Shown: positions 7,993 through 15,525 of the stretch, in pieces | Numbering within the stretch: the first letter of the stretch is position 1 | How the letters are laid out: each line of letters begins with the position of its first letter | DNA from: Actinoplanes palleronii | GTDB lineage: Bacteria; Actinomycetota; Actinomycetes; Mycobacteriales; Micromonosporaceae | Direction of reading: 5' to 3' | Assembly: GCF_016862315.1 (NCBI RefSeq) | Contig: NZ_BOMS01000078.1 | Coordinates: 1 to 64,000 of the forward strand | Length of the DNA: 64,000 nt | The notes under the pieces: generated by a model | Told to the model about the DNA's origin: nothing | Seen by the model: the letters and a program-made list of their open reading frames with translations, nothing else | The model's database searches: none | Made by a program: the position numbers and the translations under genes

Positions 7993-8840
7993 CAGACTGC
8001 CTTCCGGAGTGCGATCGGGACGTTGTCGATCAGGCGGGTGGTGCCGACCTTGGCCGCCACGAGCAGGCGGGCCGGGCCGTCGTCCGGGACCGCGCCCAGA
8101 TCGGGACCGGTCAGTTCGAGGTAGTCCGGGCGTACCCCGGGCTCCTCCGACAAGATCTTGTGGGCCGCGGCCAGGACCGCTTCGGGATCACCGTGCGCCG
8201 CGCCCTCGCGCAGCGCGCGGGAAAGAGCAAGAGCGGACCGTCGTTCCGCCGGCGAGAGGAACCGGTTGCGGCTGGAGAGCGCCAGACCATCCTTTTCCCG
8301 TACGGTCGGCACGCCCACGATCCGCACACCGAGTTCGAGGTCGACAACCATCCGGCGGATCAGCGCGAGCTGCTGGAAGTCCTTCTCGCCGAAGTAGGCG
8401 ACCTCGGCGCGGGTGAGCCGGAGCAGCTTCTCGACCACGGTGAGCATGCCGGCGAAGTGGCCGGGGCGGCTGGCGCCGTCCAGGATCGCGCCGAGCGGCC
8501 CGGGGTTCATCGTGATCGACGGCGGCCCGCCGGGGTAGACGTCGTCCCGCGACGGCGCGAAGACCAGCGCGGCCCCCTCGGCACGGCAGGCCTCGAGGTC
8601 CTCGGCGAGGGTCCGCGGATACTTCTCGAAGTCCTCGTTCGGCCCGAACTGCAGCGGGTTCACAAAGATCGTCACGACCACGAACGCGGAACTCTGCCGG
8701 GCCACCCGGATCAGCTCCCGGTGCCCGTCGTGCAGCGCCCCCATGGTCATCACGACCGCGATCCCGCCGGCCGCCTGGTCGAGCGGGGCTTTGTCGAGTG
8801 CCGCCGCCAGCTCGTCGCGGGTGTGCACCACCTGGGTCAT
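7992..8840 (-). CDS. panC: Pantothenate synthetase
   Basis: Condenses pantoate with beta-alanine using ATP. The product has 282 residues. The HIGH-superfamily nucleotide motif MGALHDGHREL lies at about residues 32-42, with FVNPLQFGPNEDFEKYPR and the GEKDFQQLALIRRMVVDL segment further in. It overlaps panD downstream and the DUF2520 gene upstream, both by ATGA. PanB (ketopantoate hydroxymethyltransferase) is not in this window. Confidence 0.97.
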   Translation of the reverse strand: MTQVVHTRDELAAALDKAPLDQAAGGIAVVMTMGALHDGHRELIRVARQSSAFVVVTIFVNPLQFGPNEDFEKYPRTLAEDLEACRAEGAALVFAPSRDDVYPGGPPSITMNPGPLGAILDGASRPGHFAGMLTVVEKLLRLTRAEVAYFGEKDFQQLALIRRMVVDLELGVRIVGVPTVREKDGLALSSRNRFLSPAERRSALALSRALREGAAHGDPEAVLAAAHKILSEEPGVRPDYLELTGPDLGAVPDDGPARLLVAAKVGTTRLIDNVPIALRKAV

Positions 8841-9751
8841 GCCGGGCTCCCCACGGTCGTCTCGCTGGCGTCATTTCCGGTCAGCGCCGCTTCTGTGGTC
8901 AGCTGCGCCGCCGCGGCCTGGAACAGCACGTCGAGCAGGGCCGCGGCGTCGTGCGGGCGCAGCCGCCCGGACGCGATGGCGCGGTCCGCGGTGCGCCGGG
9001 CCAGACTCAGGTACGCCGGGACGGCCCGCGCCGGCATCCGCGCCAGATGCTTCGCCACCGTGCCGGCGTCACCCCGGGAGACCGGGCCGGTCAGCGCCGC
9101 GTCACCCATCCGCAGGGCGTTGTCCAGCGCCGCGGTCAGCAGCGGGGTGAGCACCCGCGCGGGCTCCTCGACACCTGCCGCGCGCAGCACGTCGGCCGCC
9201 TCGTTGACCAGGGTGACCAGGTGGTTCGCACCGTGCGCGAGCGCCGCGTGATAGACCGGCCGGGCGTCCTCGGCGATCCACTCCGGCACTCCGCCCAGGT
9301 CGGCGATCAGCCGGGTGGCGAACACCCGGTCCCGCGTGGTCACCCCCCAGGCGATCCCGGGCAGCCGGGCCACGTCGGAGTCAGCGCCTGTGAAGGTCAT
9401 CGCGGGGTGCAGGGCCATGCCGTTCACGTCACCGAAGACGTCGAGCCCGTGCGCGCCGGAGGTGTGCGCGACGAGTTGCCCGGGCCGCAGCGCCCCGGTG
9501 CCGGCCAGCCCGGCGACCACCCCGCGCAGCGCGTCGTCCGGCACGGCGAGCAGCAGCAGGTCGGTGGCGGCGCGGGCGACCTCGTCGGCCGGCAGGATCG
9601 CGGCGTCCGGCAGCAGGCGCGCGGCCCGGTCCCGCGACGCGGCGGAGACCGCGGCGGCGGCGACCACCCGGTGCCCGGCCGCGTTCAGCGCCGCACCCAG
9701 CACGGCGCCCACTCGCCCGGCGCCGATCAGGCCCACGGTCAATGTGTTCAT
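8837..9751 (-). CDS. Rossmann-fold DUF2520 protein of the pantothenate operon
   Basis: A 304-residue protein with an N-terminal NAD(P)-binding motif GLIGAGRVGAVLGAAL (about residues 7-22). A C-terminal all-helical domain (HGANHLVTLVNEAADVLR and beyond) matches the Rossmann-like plus DUF2520 family. The ATG at 9751 follows a GAGGAC-like site. Its reading frame stays open far upstream, but nothing there looks coding. The gene overlaps panC by ATGA. I recall the same order in mycobacteria. The fold resembles ketopantoate reductase and F420-NADP oxidoreductase, so a pantoate-forming role is possible but unproven. Confidence 0.85.
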   Translation of the reverse strand: MNTLTVGLIGAGRVGAVLGAALNAAGHRVVAAAAVSAASRDRAARLLPDAAILPADEVARAATDLLLLAVPDDALRGVVAGLAGTGALRPGQLVAHTSGAHGLDVFGDVNGMALHPAMTFTGADSDVARLPGIAWGVTTRDRVFATRLIADLGGVPEWIAEDARPVYHAALAHGANHLVTLVNEAADVLRAAGVEEPARVLTPLLTAALDNALRMGDAALTGPVSRGDAGTVAKHLARMPARAVPAYLSLARRTADRAIASGRLRPHDAAALLDVLFQAAAAQLTTEAALTGNDASETTVGSPA

Positions 9752-9858
9752 GGATCCAGTCCTCGTCTCGGGGTACCGGTCGAGCGCCAGTATGCGCCGT
9801 CGTAACACGCTCGTAGCAACCACGTGTGAACAACCGCACCAGCCGTTCGTCACCGTCC

Positions 9859-9999
9859 CCCGGCTGGCTTCCAGAGGTGTATCGGACGCTCGTTGACACC
9901 CCTGAGGCCCAGCCGGGTTCCGGTGGCTGCCCGGCCGCCGGGTCCCGGCTGGCGCTGGCGGCTGTCTCGACGGCCGGGAGGCACCCGTCAGCGCCAGCC
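9859..9999. repeat. Palindromic intergenic repeats, related to the 57441-57490 hairpin
   Basis: Arms CCCGGCTGG (9859-9867) and CCAGCCGGG (9909-9917) enclose an imperfect hairpin whose right half (ACACCCCTGAGGCCCAGCC) is nearly identical to 57468-57486. A second perfect pair, GGCTGGCGCTG (9947-9957) and CAGCGCCAGCC (9989-9999), follows. These fill most of the 288-base divergent gap between the DUF2520 gene and the methyltransferase gene. No gene is seen in that gap. Confidence 0.6.
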
Positions 10000-10039
10000 G
10001 ATGCCCGGAGCGGGGCGGTGTCGCGCTTAGGCTGGCGGC

Positions 10040-11149
10040 ATGGTGGCGATCGGCTGGCGGCTGGCGATGCAGTCGGCGCTTTATGGGGCGGACGGGTTCT
10101 TCGTGCGTCCCCAATCCGGGCCCGCTGATCACTTCCGGACCAGTGTGCACGCGTCGCCGCTGTTCGCCGGTGCGCTGCTGCGGGTGGCCGAGCGGGTCGA
10201 CGCCGCGCTGGGGCATCCGGCCACGTTCGACCTGGTGGACGTGGGCGCCGGGCGGGGCGAGCTGCTCTCCGCGCTGTGCGCGCTGCTCCCCGCCGAGCTG
10301 GCCGCCCGGGTCCGCACGGTCGCGGTCGAGAAGGCACCCCGGCCGGACGGGTTGAACCCGGCGATCCGCTGGCGCCCGGACGTGCCGCAGACGGTGACCG
10401 GGCTGCTGCTCGCCACCGAGTGGCTGGACAACGTGCCCCTCGACGTGGTCGAGACCGACGAGCAGGGCCGGCTGCGAAAGGTCCTCGTCGACCGGCACAC
10501 CGGCGCCGAGACCCTGGGCGGCCCGGCCGACCCGGCCGAACTCTTCTGGGCAAGCCGCTGGTGGCCGGGCGAGCTCGGCACGGCCCAGGGCGAGCTCGGC
10601 ACGGCCCGAGAGGCGGCCGGTGCGGGCCGAGAGGTAGCCGGTGCGGGCCGAGAGGTAGCCGGTGCGGGCCGAGACGCGGCCGGGGCGGGCCGGAGTGATC
10701 GTGCACCGGGGCGGATCGAGGTCGGTGCCAGCCGGGATGCTGCCTGGTCGGAGGCGGTGGACCGGGTCCGGCGGGGTGCCGCGCTCTGCATCGACTACGG
10801 GCACCGCCGCGACGAGCGCCCGCCCTTCGGCACGCTGACCGGGTTCCGCGACGGCCGCCAGGTCCCGCCGATCCCGGACGGCCGCTGCGACGTGACCGCC
10901 CACGTGGCCGTCGACTCGCTCGCGGCGGCGGCCGGTCACCCCTACCAATTGGTCCGCCAGCGCGAGGCCCTGGACGCGCTCGGCATCAGCGGCGCGCGCC
11001 CACCGCTGTCCCTGGCCACCACCGACCCGATGGCTTACTTGCGGGCCCTCTCCACCGCCGGCGCCGCCGCCGAGCTGACCGCCACCACCGGCCTGGGCGC
11101 CCACTGGTGGCTCTGGCACCCGATCAACCTCGACCTCGCCCTCGCCTAG
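10040..11149 (+). CDS. MidA/NDUFAF7-type SAM-dependent methyltransferase (DUF185)
   Basis: A 369-residue protein. The N-terminal substrate region (ALYGADGFFVRPQSGPADHF) is followed by the SAM-binding motif DLVDVGAGRGELLSAL (about residues 64-79). ATEWLDNVPLDVVE matches the second family motif (NE-x-x-D-x-x-P). This is the class 28 family of mitochondrial NDUFAF7, which dimethylates an arginine of complex I subunit NDUFS2. The gene directly precedes a nuoD homologue, the bacterial counterpart of NDUFS2. An in-frame heptad repeat (residues 177-218) interrupts the domain and is probably a flexible surface loop. The start ATG lacks a strong ribosome site. Confidence 0.8.
   Translation: MVAIGWRLAMQSALYGADGFFVRPQSGPADHFRTSVHASPLFAGALLRVAERVDAALGHPATFDLVDVGAGRGELLSALCALLPAELAARVRTVAVEKAPRPDGLNPAIRWRPDVPQTVTGLLLATEWLDNVPLDVVETDEQGRLRKVLVDRHTGAETLGGPADPAELFWASRWWPGELGTAQGELGTAREAAGAGREVAGAGREVAGAGRDAAGAGRSDRAPGRIEVGASRDAAWSEAVDRVRRGAALCIDYGHRRDERPPFGTLTGFRDGRQVPPIPDGRCDVTAHVAVDSLAAAAGHPYQLVRQREALDALGISGARPPLSLATTDPMAYLRALSTAGAAAELTATTGLGAHWWLWHPINLDLALA
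10568..10693 (+). repeat. In-frame 21-bp minisatellite inside the methyltransferase gene
   Basis: Six 21-bp units encode heptads GELGTAQ, GELGTAR, EAAGAGR, EVAGAGR, EVAGAGR and DAAGAGR. Two adjacent units (10631-10651 and 10652-10672) are identical, which points to recent slippage or unequal exchange. Confidence 0.9.
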
Positions 11150-11355
11150 GGCGCCCTCTCCCGGTCGTGGGAGTGCGGGCTCCTGCCGACCCGGGGGCGT
11201 GCGGTGGGTGTGCTCATTGTCGTACCACAGGAGTTTTGGCATCTCGGACGGCGACCGTGCGGGGATCGCCTGCCGGGAGCGGACGCCTGCCTCGGGTGGC
11301 GGTCGCGAGCGGCGGGCTGAGACGGACCGCGCCGGGGGCGTGGGACGATGCGTCG

Positions 11356-12501
11356 GTGACTGATTCGCTGCGGGAGATGACGGTCGGGACCGGGTCCGGG
11401 CTCGAGACGGCGGACATGGTTCTCAACATCGGGCCGCAGCATCCATCGACGCACGGTGTGCTCCGGCTGAAGCTGACGCTCGACGGCGAGCGGGTGGTCG
11501 ACTGCGATCCGATCGTCGGCTACATGCACCGCGGGGCGGAGAAGCTGTTCGAGGTGCGGGACTACCGGCAGATCATCATGCTGGCGAACCGGCACGACTG
11601 GCTGTCCGCGTTCTCCAACGAGCTCGGCGTGGTGCTCGCCGTCGAGCGGCTGATGGGGATCGAGGTGCCCGAGCGGGCGATCTGGCTGCGGATGGCCCTC
11701 GCCGAGCTGAACCGGGTGCTGAACCACCTGATGTTCCTCGGTTCCTACCCCCTGGAGATCGGCGCGATCACGCCGATGTTCTATGCGTTCCGGGAACGGG
11801 AGACGCTGCAGGCGGTCATGGAGGAGGTCTCCGGCGGCCGGATCCACTACATGTTCAACCGGGTCGGCGGCCTCAAGGAGGAGATCCCGGCCGGGTGGAC
11901 GAAGCGGGCCCGGCAGGCGGTCGCGGCGGTCCGCAAGCGGATGCCGGACCTGGACCGGATCATCCACAAAAATGACATCTTCATGGCGCGGACCGTCGGT
12001 GTCGGCGTCCTGTCGGCCGCCGACGCCGCCGCCTACGGCGCGTCCGGTCCGGTGGCCCGGGCGAGCGGTCTGGATTTTGACGTACGCCGGGACGAGCCGT
12101 ACCTGGCCTACGACGAACTCGACGTGCCCGTGGTGACCCGGACCGCCGGGGACTGCCACAGCCGGTTCGCGGTGCTGCTCGAGCAGACGCAGGTCTCCCT
12201 CGACCTGGTCGACCAGTGCCTGGACCGGGTGGAACGGATCGGCGGCCCGGTCAACGTCCGGCTGCCCAAGGTGGTCAAGGCCCCGGAGGGCCACACGTAT
12301 GCGTGGACCGAGAACCCGCTCGGGGTGAACGGGTACTACCTGGTGTCCCGGGGCGAGAAGACACCGTGGCGGCTGAAACTGCGGACCGCGTCCTACGCGA
12401 ACGTGCAGGCCCTGGCGACCCTGATCCCCGGCTGCCTGGTACCGGACCTGATCGCCATCCTCGGGTCGATGTTCTTCGTGGTCGGCGACATCGACAAGTA
12501 G
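11356..12501 (+). CDS. nuoD: NADH-quinone oxidoreductase subunit D (orphan copy)
   Basis: A 381-residue homologue of the 49-kDa/NuoD subunit, which lines the quinone site of complex I. Family motifs are NIGPQHPSTHGVLRLKL near the N-terminus, YMHRGAEKLFE (residues 57-67), NRVLNHLMFLGSYPLEIGA, and the C-terminal DLIAILGSMFFVVGDIDK. No other nuo gene lies in the window, so this is an orphan copy. It may duplicate a subunit of a full nuo operon elsewhere. The start is GTG 11356 (VTDSLREM); ATG 11377 is an alternative with poor ribosome-site spacing. The longer open frame upstream overlaps the methyltransferase gene and is not supported. Confidence 0.92.
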   Translation: MTDSLREMTVGTGSGLETADMVLNIGPQHPSTHGVLRLKLTLDGERVVDCDPIVGYMHRGAEKLFEVRDYRQIIMLANRHDWLSAFSNELGVVLAVERLMGIEVPERAIWLRMALAELNRVLNHLMFLGSYPLEIGAITPMFYAFRERETLQAVMEEVSGGRIHYMFNRVGGLKEEIPAGWTKRARQAVAAVRKRMPDLDRIIHKNDIFMARTVGVGVLSAADAAAYGASGPVARASGLDFDVRRDEPYLAYDELDVPVVTRTAGDCHSRFAVLLEQTQVSLDLVDQCLDRVERIGGPVNVRLPKVVKAPEGHTYAWTENPLGVNGYYLVSRGEKTPWRLKLRTASYANVQALATLIPGCLVPDLIAILGSMFFVVGDIDK

Positions 12502-12529
12502 GCGCCCGGTTCTTCGGGGTCGTCACCGA

Positions 12530-12556
12530 GCCCGGCAGCTTCGCCAGCTGCCGGGC
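12530..12556. terminator. Bidirectional hairpin terminator
   Basis: Perfect 11-bp arms GCCCGGCAGCT (12530-12540) and AGCTGCCGGGC (12546-12556), loop tcgcc, lie between the convergent ends of nuoD and the 648-aa gene. Confidence 0.75.
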
Positions 12557-12563
12557 GGTCAGA

Positions 12564-14510
12564 TCACCAGTTCTTCTGGTCCGGAGGGTCGCCTCGGTAG
12601 CCGGGCATGTTGGCGAAATCGGCCAGCGAGCCGACGTTGGTGTCGTTTGCCGAGGGGCGGTGGCGGCGAGCCTTGTACTGGGCGGAGTCTTCCGGGTTGG
12701 TGGGGAAGCCGCCGCTGTCCGGGTCGAAGCCGTCCTCGGGGCCGTAGCCGGGTCCGTAACCGGCCTCCGGGTCGTAGCCGTTGTCGGGGCCGTAGCCGTT
12801 CCCTGGGCCGCCCTCGGGACCGTAGGTGTTGCTCCCCGGGACGTAGGTGTTGTCCGGGCCGTAGGTGTTGTCCGGGCCGTAGGTGTTGTCCTGGACGTAG
12901 CCGGGCGAGGTGCTCGGGTCGTGGTATCCGCCGGTGGCCGGATCGTGGTATCCGCCGGTGGAGGGGTCCTGGTAGCCACCCGCGGCCGGATCCTGGTAAC
13001 CAGCGGTCGCCGGGTCCTGGTAGCCACCGGTCGCCGGGTCCTGGTAGCCGAATTCGGTGCCGGGAGGGCCGGAGTTCGGGTTGGTGGATCCGGTGTAGCC
13101 GTCGGGGCGGCCGTATCCCGGGCCGCCGGGGCCGCCGGGGCGGACGGCGGCTGCGGCGCGCGGGGGGCCGGACATGGCGGTCTGGCCGCCGGAGCCGTAA
13201 ACGCCGCGGACCTGACTGGGGATCACACCGGGGGCGCCGGGGCCGTTCGGACCGGGGACTCCGGCACGGGCGGGGCCGGGCATACCGGGTCGCGCCGGGC
13301 CGGGGCCGGCCATCCCGTTCGGGCCGGCCATGCCACCCGGGCCGGCCATGCCGTTCCCGCCGGGACCGCCCATACCGCTGCCGCCCGGGCCGACGGGCAT
13401 GCCGCCGGGGCCCGGCGGGGGTGCCACGGAGGCCCGGGCCGCGCCAGCGGCCGGCATCGGCACCGAGGCCGCACCGCGCTGCCGTGGCATCGAGCCGCCG
13501 GGCGGGGCCACCACGGCACCGGCCGAAGCCGCACCGACCGAGGCCGAGCCCACCGAGGCGGAACCGGCGGCCGGGCCGCCGACCGACGCGGAACCGGTGG
13601 GTACCGCGGCCGACGCGCGTCCCGCCGGACCACCGGGGGACATCGGGCGGGCGCTGCCCGCGACCACGGCACGGCCGCCGTTGCCCCGGACCGGTTCCGG
13701 AGCGGGCGCGCTGGGCTGGCCGTACTCGTCGTAGTAGTCGTTCTGCTGGTCGCCGTAACCGAGCTCGGCGTCGTAGCCGTTGGAGCCCGGACCGTAGGTG
13801 GCAGGCTCGTCGAAGCCGGGCTGAGGGTCGAAGCCCTGCTGATCGTCGAAACCGGGCTCGTCGTAGCCCGGCTGTTCGATGAAGGAGGGCCGGCCGTTGA
13901 AGGCGCCCTGCGGCGGGCGGCCGCCCGGGCTGAAACTTCCCGCCGGCGCGAAGCCGTTGGGCCCGCCGTTCGGGACGAAGCCGTCGTCCGGCGTAAAACC
14001 GTCCTGAGCGCCACCCTCCGGGCCGAAACCGTCGGCGACGAAGCCGCCGTCCGGGCCGAAGCCGTTGTCCGGCGGGAAGCCACTCTCCGGGCCGAAGCCG
14101 ACTCCATGCTCAGCGCTGCCATTTGACTGCGGACCGTAACCACTTGCCGTGGCGGCACCGACCTGCACCCGGCCGCCTGGCTTGCGTGGCGTCAGGGGTG
14201 GTCGATGCGGATCCGGCCCGCCGGCCGGCGTCGATATTTCCGCCTTCAGCTCCTTGCGGAGCCGGTCCATCTCTTCCGCGACGCGATCCTCGACATCCAT
14301 CCGAAGCAACACCGGATCGCTGCGGATCAGCACCGACGCGCCGATCAGCACGACGCTGACCGCGATCAGCAGCACCGCGAAGCGCGCCGAGTTCGAGTTC
14401 CCACCGAGCAGCACCACGGCCGCGGCCAGCGGGGCGAGGGTTACGCCCGCCCAGACCAGGCCGCGGAGCAGGCGTGCACTGTGTCCCGCTTGAGAGTCGC
14501 GTTCCGGCAT
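12564..14510 (-). CDS. Membrane protein with long Gly/Pro/Tyr repeat-rich tail
   Basis: 648 residues, function not recognised. The N-terminus has two hydrophobic segments (LVWAGVTLAPLAAAVVLLGG and RFAVLLIAVSVVLIGASVLI, about residues 20-62). A short charged helix follows (VEDRVAEEMDRLRKELKAEI), possibly a coiled coil. The remaining 530 or so residues are low complexity: Phe-Gly-Pro repeats (GFGPDGG type), Pro/Gly/Met-rich blocks, five 8-residue repeats of the form DPATGGYQ, and NTYGPD repeats. The last 40 residues (HRPSANDTNVGSLADFANMPGYRGDP) are non-repetitive and may be functional. It resembles actinobacterial envelope proteins with disordered cytoplasmic or wall-spanning tails. Convergent with nuoD. 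Confidence 0.7.
   Translation of the reverse strand: MPERDSQAGHSARLLRGLVWAGVTLAPLAAAVVLLGGNSNSARFAVLLIAVSVVLIGASVLIRSDPVLLRMDVEDRVAEEMDRLRKELKAEISTPAGGPDPHRPPLTPRKPGGRVQVGAATASGYGPQSNGSAEHGVGFGPESGFPPDNGFGPDGGFVADGFGPEGGAQDGFTPDDGFVPNGGPNGFAPAGSFSPGGRPPQGAFNGRPSFIEQPGYDEPGFDDQQGFDPQPGFDEPATYGPGSNGYDAELGYGDQQNDYYDEYGQPSAPAPEPVRGNGGRAVVAGSARPMSPGGPAGRASAAVPTGSASVGGPAAGSASVGSASVGAASAGAVVAPPGGSMPRQRGAASVPMPAAGAARASVAPPPGPGGMPVGPGGSGMGGPGGNGMAGPGGMAGPNGMAGPGPARPGMPGPARAGVPGPNGPGAPGVIPSQVRGVYGSGGQTAMSGPPRAAAAVRPGGPGGPGYGRPDGYTGSTNPNSGPPGTEFGYQDPATGGYQDPATAGYQDPAAGGYQDPSTGGYHDPATGGYHDPSTSPGYVQDNTYGPDNTYGPDNTYVPGSNTYGPEGGPGNGYGPDNGYDPEAGYGPGYGPEDGFDPDSGGFPTNPEDSAQYKARRHRPSANDTNVGSLADFANMPGYRGDPPDQKNW
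12921..13040 (-). repeat. 24-bp in-frame tandem repeat (five units)
   Basis: Five consecutive 24-bp units encode variants of the octapeptide DPATGGYQ/H within the 648-aa protein (residues about 491-530). Units differ at several positions, so the array is not freshly expanded. Confidence 0.85.
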
Positions 14511-14550
14511 GGGCGCTGATGTTACCGAGAGTGCGCCCGGGACGAAACGG

Positions 14551-14587
14551 CCGAACGCCGGGTGGCATACACCGACCCGGCGTTCGG
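14551..14587 (-). terminator. Hairpin terminator after the 163-aa membrane protein gene
   Basis: Perfect 13-bp arms CCGAACGCCGGGT (14551-14563) and ACCCGGCGTTCGG (14575-14587) with an 11-base loop, in the 139-base gap before the 648-aa gene. Confidence 0.75.
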
Positions 14588-14649
14588 TACATCCGTCGAG
14601 TGGCCGTCAGCCGGTGGCGAGAGCGCCGTCCGGGCTGGTCCCGCTCGGC

Positions 14650-15141
14650 TCATCGGGTCCCGCGGCGGCCGCCCAGGGTGGCCAGGCCGACGATCCAGCC
14701 GACGAACAAGCCGTAGCTCGCTCCGCTGCCGGCCGCGTTGAACGCACTGATCAGCGACGGGTTGGTCAGGAAGAGCGTGGCGAGCAGGGCGGCGAACCCG
14801 CCCGCGAAGATGTACGCGGCCCAGCCGGCGAAGAACTGGCTGATCGTGCCGCGGGCCCGGGCCAGCTGCGAGCCGGGCAGCAGGTAGAGGAAGAGCAGGG
14901 TCAGCACGACGAGCAGAATCGCCTTGAGGTCGCCGACGATCACGTCGCGCAGCGATTCCGAGGTGTCGAACGTCCAGGCCGGCCAGTGCAGCAGGCGCAG
15001 CCACCAGCCGCCCGCCGTGTTCGGGTTGGTGTTGTCCGCGGCCCAGTCCCCGTACCAGGGGCTGCCGAAGACCAGCACGAGTATGAGCGCGGCGAGGGTG
15101 CCCGCACCGGGCGCGGTCTTGTATCTGTTTCCGAGAGCCAT
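14650..15141 (-). CDS. Hypothetical four-helix membrane protein
   Basis: 163 residues, family not recognised. Four hydrophobic stretches are visible: GAGTLAALILVLVFGSPWY, then AILLVVLTLLFLYLLPGS, FFAGWAAYIFAGGFAALLATLFL, and SYGLFVGWIVGLATLGG. A Trp-rich periplasmic loop (residues about 30-62) lies between the first two. The ATG has no upstream ribosome site and is buried in a strong hairpin (15133-15173), so translation may be leaderless or coupled. The hairpin separates it from the 97-aa gene upstream. Confidence 0.7.
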   Translation of the reverse strand: MALGNRYKTAPGAGTLAALILVLVFGSPWYGDWAADNTNPNTAGGWWLRLLHWPAWTFDTSESLRDVIVGDLKAILLVVLTLLFLYLLPGSQLARARGTISQFFAGWAAYIFAGGFAALLATLFLTNPSLISAFNAAGSGASYGLFVGWIVGLATLGGRRGTR

Positions 15142-15173
15142 GGCCCCGCTATTCCCAGCGGGGCCACGCTCTC
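15133..15173 (-). terminator. Strong hairpin overlapping a start codon
   Basis: Arms GAGAGC...TGGCCCCGCT (15133-15150) and AGCGGGGCCA...GCTCTC (15157-15173) form a 16-bp interrupted stem with a 6-base loop. It terminates the upstream 97-aa gene's transcript or occludes the ATG at 15139-15141. Confidence 0.6.
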
Positions 15174-15227
15174 AAACGATGGGCGTCACTACATGCCCGG
15201 AGGGCGGCGATTGATGCCCGCGACGCC

Positions 15228-15521
15228 CTAATTACTCAGATAGTCGATGAACGCGGCCCGCAGCAGCGGCTCCTGAGCGCCCAGGTCGCGGCCCTCGAAT
15301 TCACGCCAGAGCGCGACGGCCTCGTCCACGGTCGGTCCGATCGAGTTGGGCGCGCCGTCCAGGGACGCGGCCTCGTCGGAGTCGGGCAGGTGCTTCAGCA
15401 CCGACCAGAAGAAGCGCACGTCGTGGTGCTCGCGGGCCTTGGCGAAAGCGCGCTCCCGCAGCTCTTCGGTGGGCAGGGCGTCCAGTTCGGCGAAGCCGGG
15501 CATGGTCATGTCCGAAAGCAT
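15228..15521 (-). CDS. Small acidic hypothetical protein
   Basis: 97 residues, acidic and predicted mostly helical, no membrane segment, function not recognised. Visible are ELDALPTEELRERAFAKA and HDVRFFWSVLKHLPDSDEA. ATG 15521 (MLSDMTMPGF) is chosen; ATG 15509 and 15503 are in-frame alternatives, and none has a strong ribosome site. The start lies 5 bases from the stop of the membrane protein gene upstream, suggesting the two are co-transcribed. Confidence 0.65.
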   Translation of the reverse strand: MLSDMTMPGFAELDALPTEELRERAFAKAREHHDVRFFWSVLKHLPDSDEAASLDGAPNSIGPTVDEAVALWREFEGRDLGAQEPLLRAAFIDYLSN

Positions 15522-15525
15522 ACTT

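Noticed and set aside
8837..11242. One 801-aa minus-strand protein covering the DUF2520 gene and the methyltransferase gene's complement
   Set aside because: Only the last 304 codons match a family; the rest is the antisense of the methyltransferase gene and of intergenic repeats. High GC keeps many antisense frames open.
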